This document shows, in pieces, positions 9,418-17,639 of a stretch of 36,322 nt of DNA. The DNA is from Alphaproteobacteria bacterium (GTDB taxonomy: Bacteria > Pseudomonadota > Alphaproteobacteria > Puniceispirillales > Marisalimonadaceae). The notes under the pieces were generated by a model, which saw only the letters and a program-made list of their open reading frames with translations, was not told the DNA's origin and made no database searches. The stretch lies in NCBI GenBank assembly GCA_016777645.1, contig JADHRC010000003.1:1-36322 (forward strand). The letters are read 5' to 3'. A program made the translations under genes and the position numbers. Each line of letters starts with the position of its first letter. Within the stretch, counting starts at the first letter, position 1.

Positions 9418-10437
9418 ATGAAAATTATACCTTCCCTAATTAGTTTTATTACATTTTTATTACTTTTATCTTGCTCAGAAGGTAAAAAGTATAATGCTGA
9501 AATAAAAGGTAATACTATGGGCACTTACTATATAATTAATATAGTAGATATACCTCCAAGACTTAACCTAGAATTTATAGAAAAAGAAATTAAAAAAACT
9601 CTTTTACAAGCAAACTCTATTTTATCTAATTGGGACGAAAAATCTGAGATTTCTCTTCTGAATAATAACCAGAGAATAGGTGCTTTTAAAATTTCAAACG
9701 AACTTAAAGAAGTTTTAAAAAATGCAAATATTATAAACCTTAAGAGTGAAGGTTATTTTGACATAACTCTTGATCCTTTAATAGAATTATGGGGATTTGG
9801 GTATAAAAAAGAAAAATTAGAAAAAATACCTGCTGATCACGAAATCAATAAAACACTATTGTTAATCAATCAAAAAAAATTTGTGAATATTGATGAAGAT
9901 AAAAATGAGATCTATAAAAAAAATAAATTTTTAAAATTAAATTTATCAGCAATTGGTAAGGGTTATGGGATAGACTTAATAGGAAGGAAGTTAGATGCCT
10001 TAGGCTTGAATAATTATTTAATTAATATCGGAGGAGATTTACTTACAAAAGGGTACAATAAAAAAAAACAAGATTGGATTATAGGTGTTGAAAATCCGAA
10101 ACTAGAAGAAAAAATGATTAAAGAAATTGTTAATGTTACTAATAAAGGAATTGCATCCTCAGGTGATTACAAAAATTTTTTTATGAGTAATGGAAAGAGA
10201 TATTCCCATATAATAAATCCCAAAACTGGGAAACCGATTTCTCACAGAACAAAATCAGTAACAGTTATATCGCATAATGCTACATATGCAGACGGATGGG
10301 CAACAGCCTTATTAGCAATGGGTAGAGAAAAAGGTCTAATATTAGCAGAAAAAGAAAAATTAGCCGTTCTATTTATAGATGAAATTGACAAAAAATTAAT
10401 TAAATTTAAAAGCTCAGAATTTAAAAAATTAAATTGA
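9418..10437 (+). CDS. apbE: FAD:protein FMN transferase (ApbE)
   Basis: ApbE transfers FMN from FAD to the Thr of flavinylation motifs in NqrB and NqrC on the periplasmic side. The 339-residue protein opens with a lipoprotein signal peptide: a hydrophobic stretch ending in the lipobox LLLSC with Cys19. Family motifs follow: GNTMGTYYIINI near 32-43, DITLDPLIELWGFG, the nucleotide-site segment SAIGKGYGIDLIG, INIGGDLLTKG, SHIINPKTGKP and the metal-site motif TYADGWATALLAMG. It is divergent from nqrA and 42 bases upstream of nqrM. Both target motifs are encoded within 4 kb, so the substrate link is strong. Confidence 0.95.
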   Translation: MKIIPSLISFITFLLLLSCSEGKKYNAEIKGNTMGTYYIINIVDIPPRLNLEFIEKEIKKTLLQANSILSNWDEKSEISLLNNNQRIGAFKISNELKEVLKNANIINLKSEGYFDITLDPLIELWGFGYKKEKLEKIPADHEINKTLLLINQKKFVNIDEDKNEIYKKNKFLKLNLSAIGKGYGIDLIGRKLDALGLNNYLINIGGDLLTKGYNKKKQDWIIGVENPKLEEKMIKEIVNVTNKGIASSGDYKNFFMSNGKRYSHIINPKTGKPISHRTKSVTVISHNATYADGWATALLAMGREKGLILAEKEKLAVLFIDEIDKKLIKFKSSEFKKLN

Positions 10438-10479
10438 GAAAAATTTGTGTTTTTATTGTGTTTAGTATAATTAAATTAA

Positions 10480-10683
10480 ATGGAATTATTTTTTATTACA
10501 TTTGTGTTTTTAATTATAATCATAACCATTATGTCTTTAGGGGTTATGTTAATGGGAAAAAAAATTAAAGGAAGTTGTGGGGGGCTCAACGCAATATCAG
10601 GTTCTGATAAATGTTCTATATGTAATAAAGATATAGACCCCAATAATCCTCTTGTTAATCAATTAAGCTGCAAAAGAAATTAA
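10480..10683 (+). CDS. nqrM: Na+-NQR maturation protein NqrM
   Basis: This 67-residue protein is one membrane helix (about residues 4-25) followed by a short Cys-rich tail, KIKGSCGGLNAISGSDKC and then SICNK, with cysteines at 33, 45, 48 and 64. This is the architecture of the DUF539/NqrM family, needed for assembly of active NQR and thought to deliver iron for the NqrD/NqrE centre. Location directly after apbE and next to nqrABCDEF supports the call. There is no strong Shine-Dalgarno at its ATG. Confidence 0.9.
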   Translation: MELFFITFVFLIIIITIMSLGVMLMGKKIKGSCGGLNAISGSDKCSICNKDIDPNNPLVNQLSCKRN

Positions 10684-10698
10684 ATTTCCTTTAGACAA

Positions 10699-10878
10699 TT
10701 AATTTAATAAAATAATCATAAAAAATGAAATAGCTGAAATGGATCCATATATCCATGACTTAAGTACCCATTTGTGATTTTGTTTTTTCCAATTATCTCG
10801 AAAAGCTTTACCTGAAAAAATCATAATTATGATTAAAATCAAAGCTTCATAGGAATTGTAAGAATAAATATTTAACAT
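10699..10878 (-). CDS. Hypothetical 59-residue two-helix membrane protein
   Basis: An ATG at 10878 opens 59 codons ending in TAA at 10699. The protein begins MLNIYSYNSYEALILIIIMI and has a hydrophobic helix around residues 11-22, a basic loop (GKAFRDNWKKQNHKW) and a second helix around 42-58. The ORF lies 31 bases after the EamA transporter stop on the same strand and converges on nqrM. Its coherent two-helix hairpin with a positively charged loop, and its position, make it a plausible real gene. I do not recognise a family and a chance ORF is possible. Confidence 0.4.
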   Translation of the reverse strand: MLNIYSYNSYEALILIIIMIFSGKAFRDNWKKQNHKWVLKSWIYGSISAISFFMIILLN

Positions 10879-10909
10879 AAATATCTAATTATTATTATTT
10901 TTATCAAAG

Positions 10910-11800
10910 TCAATTTTCTTTTTTTTGAGTTTCAAAGATATAAATACCAATAAAAATTAAAACTAAAGAAATTAGATGATAGATTCTAAAAAATTCTCCT
11001 AAAAAAAATACAGCTAAAAGAGAACTAAATATTGGAACTAAATTTGTATACAAGCCAGATCTGGCGGGACCTATTTGCTCCACACCTTTCATGAAAAAAA
11101 TTTGAGCTAAAAATGATGGGAAAATTACTATTACAGCTAAGATTAAAATTCCCTTTGTACCAGGTAAAATCAAATTTTCACTATATACTTCATATACTAA
11201 ACCAGGAATTGACCCTAAAAAAGCTATGTAAGAAAAAAAGGTTAATAGAGGAAGAGCACCTATTGTAGGTTTTTTTCTCAATCCTACTGCATATACAGCG
11301 TAAAGGGTACAAGCAAAAACCATTACAACATCACCCTTATTAATTTGAAAAGTCATCAAAGTTTTAAAGTCACCAGAACTAACCACAACCAAAACGGCAA
11401 AAAAAGTAATAAATACGCCTAAAATTTGAATAAGATTTACTTTATCTTTTAACCAAAACCTTGCAATTATGATTATAAATGCAGGCATCGTTCCTTGAAC
11501 AAGTCCTAAATTGATAGCAATGGTATCATGAGCTGCAATATAGTAAGTAGAATTAAAACCCGTAAAACCAAATAATCCCATGATTGTTAACCATTTTAAT
11601 CTTTTGTTTAAAATGGACCATGCGTTGATCAATTCTTTTCTACAAATTATGGTCAGAATGATTGAAACAAAAAACCATCTCGTGCTTACAATCAGTAATG
11701 GTGATACTTCTCCAACAGCAGCTCTGCCAGCAATAGTATTAAATGCCCAAAAAAGCGAGGTGAGCATTAATAAAAAATGTGCATTAGTTAAAATTTTCAT
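10910..11800 (-). CDS. EamA/DMT-family inner-membrane transporter
   Basis: The 296-residue protein consists of about ten transmembrane segments in two EamA repeats. The first begins LLMLTSLFWAFNTIAGR with the family-typical VSPLLIVSTRWFFVSI; the second begins around residue 150 (GDVVMVFACTLYAVYAVGLR) and ends SSLLAVFFLGEFFRIYHLISL. Members of the drug/metabolite transporter superfamily export amino acids, nucleosides or other metabolites; the substrate cannot be told from sequence. It is divergent from the molybdenum hydroxylase operon, with 118 bases between start codons, which hints at but does not prove a functional link. Confidence 0.85.
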   Translation of the reverse strand: MKILTNAHFLLMLTSLFWAFNTIAGRAAVGEVSPLLIVSTRWFFVSIILTIICRKELINAWSILNKRLKWLTIMGLFGFTGFNSTYYIAAHDTIAINLGLVQGTMPAFIIIIARFWLKDKVNLIQILGVFITFFAVLVVVSSGDFKTLMTFQINKGDVVMVFACTLYAVYAVGLRKKPTIGALPLLTFFSYIAFLGSIPGLVYEVYSENLILPGTKGILILAVIVIFPSFLAQIFFMKGVEQIGPARSGLYTNLVPIFSSLLAVFFLGEFFRIYHLISLVLIFIGIYIFETQKKEN

Positions 11801-11918
11801 AAAATAAAATTAATTAGAGACCTTGATATAAATATTGAATAAGATAGGATAAATTGTTATTTAAAATGTATATGTAATTTTTTCTTTATATTCAAATTTA
11901 TAATTTTCGGGAGATGAT

Positions 11919-12788
11919 ATGTCAGAAACTCAATACATTGCTGCTAAAACGATAGACGAAGCAGTAAATGCTCATAGTAAAGCCAACGGGTCAGCTAGAT
12001 TTCTAGCTGGAGGCACGGACTTATTAGTACAAATCAAAAGTGGAATTAAAAAACCTAACTTAGTTATTGATGTTAAAAAAATCGTTGAGCTTAATAGCAT
12101 TGAAGAAATTTCTGAAAATGAGTTCATTATAGGAGCCTCTGTTTCTGGAGCTAATTTAAATAGAAACAAAAAATTTGCTTCTCTTTGGCCTGGTGTTCTT
12201 GAAGCCTTTAGATTAATTGGTTCAGAACAAATTCAAGGAAGAGCTTCATTAGGTGGTAATTTGTGTAATGGTTCACCAGCTGGTGATAGCGTGCCAGCTT
12301 TGATTGCTGCAGGTTGTAAAGCCATTATAGCAGGACCAGAAGGTAGAAAAGAATTGCCTATTGAAGAATTTCACACAGGTCCTGGAAAAACAATTTTAAA
12401 AAATGGTGAAATGTTAGTTAGTCTCAAATTCCCTAAAAGAGAAACTAATTCTTCTGATGCCTATTTAAGGATGACACCTAGAACAGAAATGGATATAGCT
12501 GTAGTTGGCTGCGGTGTTAATATCACAATGAATAATAACAAATGCACTTCAGCTAGAGTTTCCCTTGGGGCTGTAGCACCAACGCCTCTCCTTATAAAAA
12601 ATGCATCTGAAATTATGGTCGGAACTGATCTAAATTCAGAAATATTAGACAAAGTATCCAGGTTATGTATGGATGCATGCAACCCAATTAACGATAAAAG
12701 AGGCACAATTGAGTACAGAACAAAAGTAGCTGGAGTATTATTTAAAAGAGCCACATTAATTGCAATTGATAGAATTAAAGGAAATTAA
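11919..12788 (+). CDS. Molybdenum hydroxylase FAD-binding (medium) subunit
   Basis: This is the FAD subunit of a three-component xanthine dehydrogenase/CO dehydrogenase-type enzyme; it accepts electrons from the iron-sulfur subunit. The 289-residue protein shows both FAD-pyrophosphate motifs of the family: AGGTDLLVQIKSG (around 31-43) and GRASLGGNLCNGSPAGDSVP (around 108-127). The C-terminal CO_deh_flav_C domain includes RMTPRTEMDIAVVGCGV. The start is supported by a strong Shine-Dalgarno GGGAG at 11909-11913, five bases before the ATG. It is the first gene of the operon, four bases from the next start. The genes here look less AT-rich than their neighbours, as for NQR. Confidence 0.92.
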   Translation: MSETQYIAAKTIDEAVNAHSKANGSARFLAGGTDLLVQIKSGIKKPNLVIDVKKIVELNSIEEISENEFIIGASVSGANLNRNKKFASLWPGVLEAFRLIGSEQIQGRASLGGNLCNGSPAGDSVPALIAAGCKAIIAGPEGRKELPIEEFHTGPGKTILKNGEMLVSLKFPKRETNSSDAYLRMTPRTEMDIAVVGCGVNITMNNNKCTSARVSLGAVAPTPLLIKNASEIMVGTDLNSEILDKVSRLCMDACNPINDKRGTIEYRTKVAGVLFKRATLIAIDRIKGN

Positions 12789-12792
12789 AAAA

Positions 12793-13272
12793 ATGGGAAA
12801 AATTCAAGTTTCAACTAAAATTAATAATGAAACCGTGGAGTATTTGTGTGAACCACATGATACAATGCTTAACGTTTTAAGAAATGAATTAGAATTAACA
12901 GGATCCAAAGAAAGTTGTGGGTCTGGTGATTGCGGTTCATGTAGTATAATTCTTGATGGCGAACTCGTTTGTTCTTGTTTAATGCTTGCTGCTGAAGCAG
13001 AAGGAAGCCAAATAGAAACTATAGAGGGAATGTCTGAGGGTGGAAAGCTTCATGCATTACAACAAAAATTTTTAGAAAAAGCCGCATTGCAATGTGGCAT
13101 TTGTACACCTGGTTTCTTAATGGCCTCCAAAGCTCTTTTAGACCAAAACCCATCACCTACAGAAACAGAAGTAAGATTTTGGTTAGCAGGAAATTTATGT
13201 AGATGCACTGGTTATGATAAAATTGTTAAAGCCGTTTTAGAGGTGGCAGATGAAATGAAGGAGAGAGTATAA
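12793..13272 (+). CDS. Molybdenum hydroxylase 2Fe-2S (small) subunit
   Basis: The protein carries two 2Fe-2S clusters moving electrons from the Mo centre to FAD. From the ATG at 12793 it has 159 residues. The N-terminal plant-type ferredoxin domain has Cys42, Cys47, Cys50 and Cys62; the C-terminal helical domain has Cys101 and Cys104 (QCGICTPGF) and Cys136 and Cys138 (NLCRCTGYDKI), a complete set of eight ligands. An in-frame ATG at 12760 would add 11 residues overlapping the FAD-subunit gene, but the ATG at 12793 follows AAGGA at 12778-12782 and matches the family N-terminus. The stop overlaps the next start by one base. Confidence 0.93.
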   Translation: MGKIQVSTKINNETVEYLCEPHDTMLNVLRNELELTGSKESCGSGDCGSCSIILDGELVCSCLMLAAEAEGSQIETIEGMSEGGKLHALQQKFLEKAALQCGICTPGFLMASKALLDQNPSPTETEVRFWLAGNLCRCTGYDKIVKAVLEVADEMKERV

Positions 13273-15506
13273 TGAACGAATTAAGTAATAAATGGATCGG
13301 CAAAAATACTGTTAGACCAGATGGTGCAGAAAAAGTTACTGGACGTGCACAGTATTCTGCAGACACAACAATGCCTGGAATGATTTGGGGACATGTTTTA
13401 AGAAGCCCTCACCCACATGCTAAAATTAAATCAATCAATACTAAAAAAGCCGAGGCTCTAGAAGGTGTTAAGGCAGTAATTACTTCAAAAGATATCGTTG
13501 ATTTTCCTCTTGATAAACCCGTCATATTAGGAATACAAGATATGCGTTGGATGTGTAGAAATGTAATGGCTAGGGATAAAGTTCTTTTTCATGGACATCC
13601 ATTAGCTGCTGTTGCAGCAACAACAGAAGCTATTGCTCAAAAAGCATGTGATTTAATAGAAGTTGAGTATGAAGTTTTACCCTGGGCTATAGATATTGAT
13701 GATGCCATAAAGCCAGATGCTCCAATTTTACATGATCATATAAGGTTTAATGACAAACCCTCTAATATTGCTGGTACTTTAGAACACAAAAAAGGAAATA
13801 TAGAAGAAGGTTTTGCTCAGGCAGACGTAATTATAGAAAGAGAATTTAAAACGGAACCAGTACACCAGGGATATCTCGAAACACATTCCTGTTTAGTAAG
13901 TGTTGCTGCTGATGGAAGGGCAACAATATGGAGCTCTAGTCAAGGACAATTTATGGTTAGAGCAATGACTTCTTTTCTTACAGGCATTCCTCAAAGTAAT
14001 ATTAGGGCAATACCTGCTGAAATTGGTGGAGGTTTTGGAGGGAAGACAATCGTATATCTTGAACCTCTTGCTACTGTTTTATCTCAAAAAACAGGTAGAC
14101 CCGTTAAAATTGTTATGAACAGAGAAGATACTATGAGAGCCTCAGGACCTACATCTGGTTCAAAAAGTAAAATAAAAATTGGAGCCACAAAAGATGGCAA
14201 AATAGTTGCTGCTCAAGGAACATATTATCTGCAAGCAGGTGCTTTTCCCGGATCTCCTATCAGAGGAGCTGTTGGTTGCTCTTTAGCACCTTATGACATA
14301 CCAAATGCACATACATTTGGATATGACGTAGTTTCTAACAGATGTAAAGTAGCAGCATACAGAGCTCCTGGAGCACCTATTGGCGCTTACGGGGTTGAGT
14401 GTGTTTTGGATGAAATTGCAGAGGCATTAAAAATGTGTCCACTTCAATTCCGAAAATTAAATGCAGCTAAAGAAGGTACAGTTGCTGTTCATGGACCAAC
14501 ATATCCTAAAATGGGTTATTTAGAAACTTTGGAAGCTGCTATAAACCACCCACACTACAAAGCACCATTAGGAAAAAATCAAGGTAGAGGTGTAGCTAGT
14601 GGATTTTGGTTTAATGCTGGAGGTGAATCTAGTGCTCAATTAAATATTACGGAAGATGGTAATGTTGTTGTTACTACCGGTCATCCAGATATAGGTGGCT
14701 CAAGAGCTTCAATTGCGAATATCACCGCAGAACTTTTAGGAATTCATCATGATAGAGTATCTGTGCTAATAGGTGATACAGCAACTATTGGGTATAGTAA
14801 CCTTACCGGAGGAAGCAGAGTATTATTTGCCTCAGCTATGGTAGTTACAGAATCAGCAAAAATTGTAATCAAACAACTCAAACAAAGAGCTGCCAAAATT
14901 TGGGGTATAGATGAAGAAGCAATTGAGTGGGAAAACGGTGAAGCAAGACCAGCTGGTGATAATGCTGGTAAATTTGATCCTCTTACTCTCGCTGAACTAG
15001 CAGACAAGGCCACAGCTACTGGTGGCCCTATTGGAGCTGGATATCAGGTCAATACAGAAGGAGCTGAAGGTGGGTTTGCAACTCATATATGCGATGTAGA
15101 AGTTGATGTTGATCTTGGAATTGTTAGAGTTAAGAGATATACTTCAATTCAAGACGTTGGAAAGGCAATACACCCAGATTATGTTGAAGGTCAACTTCAA
15201 GGTGGATGCGCACAGGGTATTGGTTGGGCACTTAGTGAAGAATACATTTATAATAAAAATGGTCACTTAGATAATACTGGTTTTTTAGACTACAGAATGC
15301 CTGTATGTTCAGACTTACCAATGTTAGATACTGTTTTAATAGAAATACCTAATCCTAAACATCCTCAAGGTGTAAGAGGTGTGGGAGAAGTTCCTCTAGT
15401 TCCCCCATTAGCGGCCATTTCTAATGCGGTTTATCAAGCACTAGGTAAGAGATCGTATAGCTTGCCAATGTCACCTCCCAAAGTCTTAAAGATAATAGAG
15501 GGATAA
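13272..15506 (+). CDS. Molybdenum hydroxylase Mo-cofactor (large) subunit, substrate unknown
   Basis: This 744-residue protein is the catalytic subunit, binding molybdopterin cytosine dinucleotide and hydroxylating a substrate with water. The N-terminal a/b hammerhead domain (about 20-130) begins RPDGAEKVTGRAQYSAD. Cofactor motifs include GGGFGGK at 252-258, and the active-site loop reads AAYRAPGAP at 361-369. The catalytic glutamate is Glu706 in GVRGVGEVPLVPP. The loop lacks the AYxCSFR signature of form I CO dehydrogenase, so coxL should not be assumed. Substrates in this family include purines, aldehydes, N-heterocycles and aromatic acyl-CoAs. No XdhC, MobA or other Mo-maturation gene is adjacent. 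Confidence 0.9.
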   Translation: MNELSNKWIGKNTVRPDGAEKVTGRAQYSADTTMPGMIWGHVLRSPHPHAKIKSINTKKAEALEGVKAVITSKDIVDFPLDKPVILGIQDMRWMCRNVMARDKVLFHGHPLAAVAATTEAIAQKACDLIEVEYEVLPWAIDIDDAIKPDAPILHDHIRFNDKPSNIAGTLEHKKGNIEEGFAQADVIIEREFKTEPVHQGYLETHSCLVSVAADGRATIWSSSQGQFMVRAMTSFLTGIPQSNIRAIPAEIGGGFGGKTIVYLEPLATVLSQKTGRPVKIVMNREDTMRASGPTSGSKSKIKIGATKDGKIVAAQGTYYLQAGAFPGSPIRGAVGCSLAPYDIPNAHTFGYDVVSNRCKVAAYRAPGAPIGAYGVECVLDEIAEALKMCPLQFRKLNAAKEGTVAVHGPTYPKMGYLETLEAAINHPHYKAPLGKNQGRGVASGFWFNAGGESSAQLNITEDGNVVVTTGHPDIGGSRASIANITAELLGIHHDRVSVLIGDTATIGYSNLTGGSRVLFASAMVVTESAKIVIKQLKQRAAKIWGIDEEAIEWENGEARPAGDNAGKFDPLTLAELADKATATGGPIGAGYQVNTEGAEGGFATHICDVEVDVDLGIVRVKRYTSIQDVGKAIHPDYVEGQLQGGCAQGIGWALSEEYIYNKNGHLDNTGFLDYRMPVCSDLPMLDTVLIEIPNPKHPQGVRGVGEVPLVPPLAAISNAVYQALGKRSYSLPMSPPKVLKIIEG

Positions 15507-15513
15507 TAAACTA

Positions 15514-15565
15514 GAGTAGTAGCTTTATTAATTGATTTTTATATTCAACAAATAAAGCTACACTC
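15514..15565 (+). terminator. Hairpin after the molybdenum hydroxylase operon
   Basis: An inverted repeat pairs GAGT-a-GTAGCTTTATT (15514-15529) with AATAAAGCTAC-ACTC (15551-15565): 15 bp with one bulged A and a 21-base loop, starting 8 bases after the Mo-subunit stop. This is very likely the operon's 3' end structure. The tract after it is only moderately T-rich (ATTTTT at about 15575), so it may serve as a 3' stabiliser as much as a classical intrinsic terminator. Confidence 0.6.
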
Positions 15566-15771
15566 CTTTAAAAATTTTTAGACATACACAAAACATTATA
15601 TATTTTAATTTAATCTATACATTATCGATTAATATTAAAATCATACGTGTATAAGTTCATCTTTTTATGAAAAAAAACTTAAAATCAATATATGTTAGAA
15701 TTTATTCGAATAGTAAAAATTTTGCAGATTGATATAAAATTATATGAGTATTAGAAAAGGGTTTTAAAGTC

Positions 15772-17142
15772 ATGAATATAGGTATCATTGGACTTGGCTC
15801 AATGGGCTTAAACTTGGCTAAAAATTTTATAACAAAAAATTATAAAGTTCATGCCTTTGAAAAAAATGAAAATATCATTCAAAATATAAAAAGTGAAAAC
15901 ATTGACGGCTTATCACTTAATCTTTCTTTAGAAAAAATGATATCTGAAATGTCCTCTCCAAGAATTATAATGCTTAGTCTGCCAGCCAATAATATTGATG
16001 AATGCATAAACGAATTAATTACTTATTTAAAACCTAACGATATAATTGCAGATTTAGGTAACTCTCTTTATCTGAAGTCTATAGAAAGGTATAACTCATT
16101 AAAAAATCAAGAAATAAGTTTTTTAGGTATTGGTGTTTCAGGTGGTCCTAGAGGAGCAAAAAATGGTCCCGCAATAATGGCTGGAGGTTGTGAAAAAGCA
16201 TGGAATAACGTAAAGCATATTTTTGAAGATATAGCTGCTAAAAATAATAATAAAAGTGCTTGTTGTTTTTTTGGAAGTCCAGGTGCAGGTCACTTTGTCA
16301 AACTAGTGCATAACGGCATTGAATACGCATTAATGGAGGGGTTAGCTGAGATAAGTAATATATTAAAGCTATCTTACGGAATGAATAATGAGGAACAAAC
16401 AGAAATATTCAATGATATATTATTAACTGAAACCTCATCTTTCCTTTTAAAAATTACTTCAGAAATATTGAATGCTAAAAATTACAAAAATAAATATTAT
16501 TTAGATGAAGTTGAAAGCAAGATAGAACAAAACGGCACTGGTATATGGACTATAAATGCCGCCTTAGAACTCGGTGTTAGTATACCATCTATATACGAAT
16601 CTGTATCGACTAGGTCTATATCAAACAATTTTACTAATGATAATATTGCTAATAAAAACCATTTGATAAAAAAACAAGTAATTTCAGTTTGCGAACTGGA
16701 ACAAGTAATATTTTTTAATTTTGCTTGCTCGCTTTATCAGGGGCTTAACTTAATAAAAGAATCAAATAAATGGGAGTTTTTTAATTTCAAAATAGAAGAT
16801 GTTTTTCAAGCTTGGAGTGCCGGTTGTATTTTACAAGGTGATTATCTTAACAAAATTTCTAAAATTTATAAAAAAAATGGAAATCTAAATTTCAATTTTT
16901 TATTTGATATAATTTCAGAAAAATGTTCTGGGAACTTACTTTCAATTAGAAATTTTAATATAAAATCAATAGAACTTGCTGTTCCCTGCCCTGTATTGTC
17001 GTCTAACATTGCTTATTATGATTTAATTTTTTCTAAACATAAGATTGGTGAAACAATACAATTACAGAGAAGTTTCTTTGGACTTCACCCTTTAAAAGAT
17101 AAAGAAGGACGTGAAATAAATCCATACTGGACTAAATTATGA
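15772..17142 (+). CDS. gnd: 6-phosphogluconate dehydrogenase, decarboxylating
   Basis: The protein oxidises 6-phosphogluconate to ribulose 5-phosphate and CO2 in the pentose phosphate pathway. The 456 residues cover a Rossmann domain with GLGSMGLNLA at 7-16 and the all-helical C-terminal domain. Catalytic residues are present in GHFVKLVHNGIEYA: Lys177, His180, Asn181, Glu184 and Tyr185. Arg433 and His439 in the tail (QRSFFGLHP) match the residues a partner subunit donates to the active site. Two unusual positions stand out: SGGEEGA is SGGPRGA (123-129), and the phosphate-binding Lys of GTGKWT is Ile258. The NADP or NAD preference is not clear. It overlaps gntK by 4 bases (ATGA). Confidence 0.85.
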   Translation: MNIGIIGLGSMGLNLAKNFITKNYKVHAFEKNENIIQNIKSENIDGLSLNLSLEKMISEMSSPRIIMLSLPANNIDECINELITYLKPNDIIADLGNSLYLKSIERYNSLKNQEISFLGIGVSGGPRGAKNGPAIMAGGCEKAWNNVKHIFEDIAAKNNNKSACCFFGSPGAGHFVKLVHNGIEYALMEGLAEISNILKLSYGMNNEEQTEIFNDILLTETSSFLLKITSEILNAKNYKNKYYLDEVESKIEQNGTGIWTINAALELGVSIPSIYESVSTRSISNNFTNDNIANKNHLIKKQVISVCELEQVIFFNFACSLYQGLNLIKESNKWEFFNFKIEDVFQAWSAGCILQGDYLNKISKIYKKNGNLNFNFLFDIISEKCSGNLLSIRNFNIKSIELAVPCPVLSSNIAYYDLIFSKHKIGETIQLQRSFFGLHPLKDKEGREINPYWTKL

Positions 17143-17639
17143 ACCCTAATTACCTAACTTACTTATTTATGGGCGTTGCTGGTTCCGGTAAAACTACGAT
17201 AGCTAAGAAGTTTTCAAAAAAAATTAATGCATTTGTAATAGAAGGTGATGATTTCCATAGTAGCGAAAATATAAACAAAATGAGCTCTGGTATTCCGTTA
17301 AATGATGAGGATCGTTATGAATGGCTAGTGAAAATAAAAGATGAAATTCAAAGCAGACAAAAAACTCAGAATGTTGTTGTTGCATGTTCTGCTCTAAAAA
17401 AAAAATATAGGCTTATACTCGAAGTTGATAATTATAAATTGGTATATTTAAAAATAAGTAAAGCGACAGCCCGGAAAAGAATTAGAAGTAGACTTAATCA
17501 TTTTATGCCAGATAGTTTAATAGATAGTCAATTTGCAATTTTAGAAGAACCAATCAATGGATTAACTTTAAATGAGAATTTAAGTCCTAATGAAATGATT
17601 AAAGAACTTACATCCCATTTTCAAAAAGAAATATTATGA
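17139..17639 (+). CDS. gntK: Gluconokinase
   Basis: The enzyme phosphorylates gluconate to 6-phosphogluconate, the substrate of the preceding dehydrogenase. The 166-residue protein has the Walker A motif GVAGSGKTT at 12-20 and the GntK signatures EGDDFHSSENINKMSSGIPL, DRYEWL, ACSALKKKYR and FMPDSLIDSQFAILEEP. Length and motifs are fully typical. The start overlaps the gnd stop (ATGA) and its own stop overlaps the helicase start in the same way. No gluconate transporter is adjacent; intracellular gluconate could come from another uptake system. Confidence 0.93.
   Translation: MNPNYLTYLFMGVAGSGKTTIAKKFSKKINAFVIEGDDFHSSENINKMSSGIPLNDEDRYEWLVKIKDEIQSRQKTQNVVVACSALKKKYRLILEVDNYKLVYLKISKATARKRIRSRLNHFMPDSLIDSQFAILEEPINGLTLNENLSPNEMIKELTSHFQKEIL

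Noticed and set aside
12760..12792. Upstream start for the 2Fe-2S subunit
   Set aside because: It would overlap the FAD-subunit gene; the ATG at 12793 has AAGGA at a good distance and matches the family N-terminus.
13272..15506. Annotation of the Mo subunit as CO dehydrogenase CoxL
   Set aside because: The AYxCSFR active-site loop of form I CO dehydrogenase is absent (AYRAPGAP instead) and no coxG/D/E/F-like genes are adjacent.
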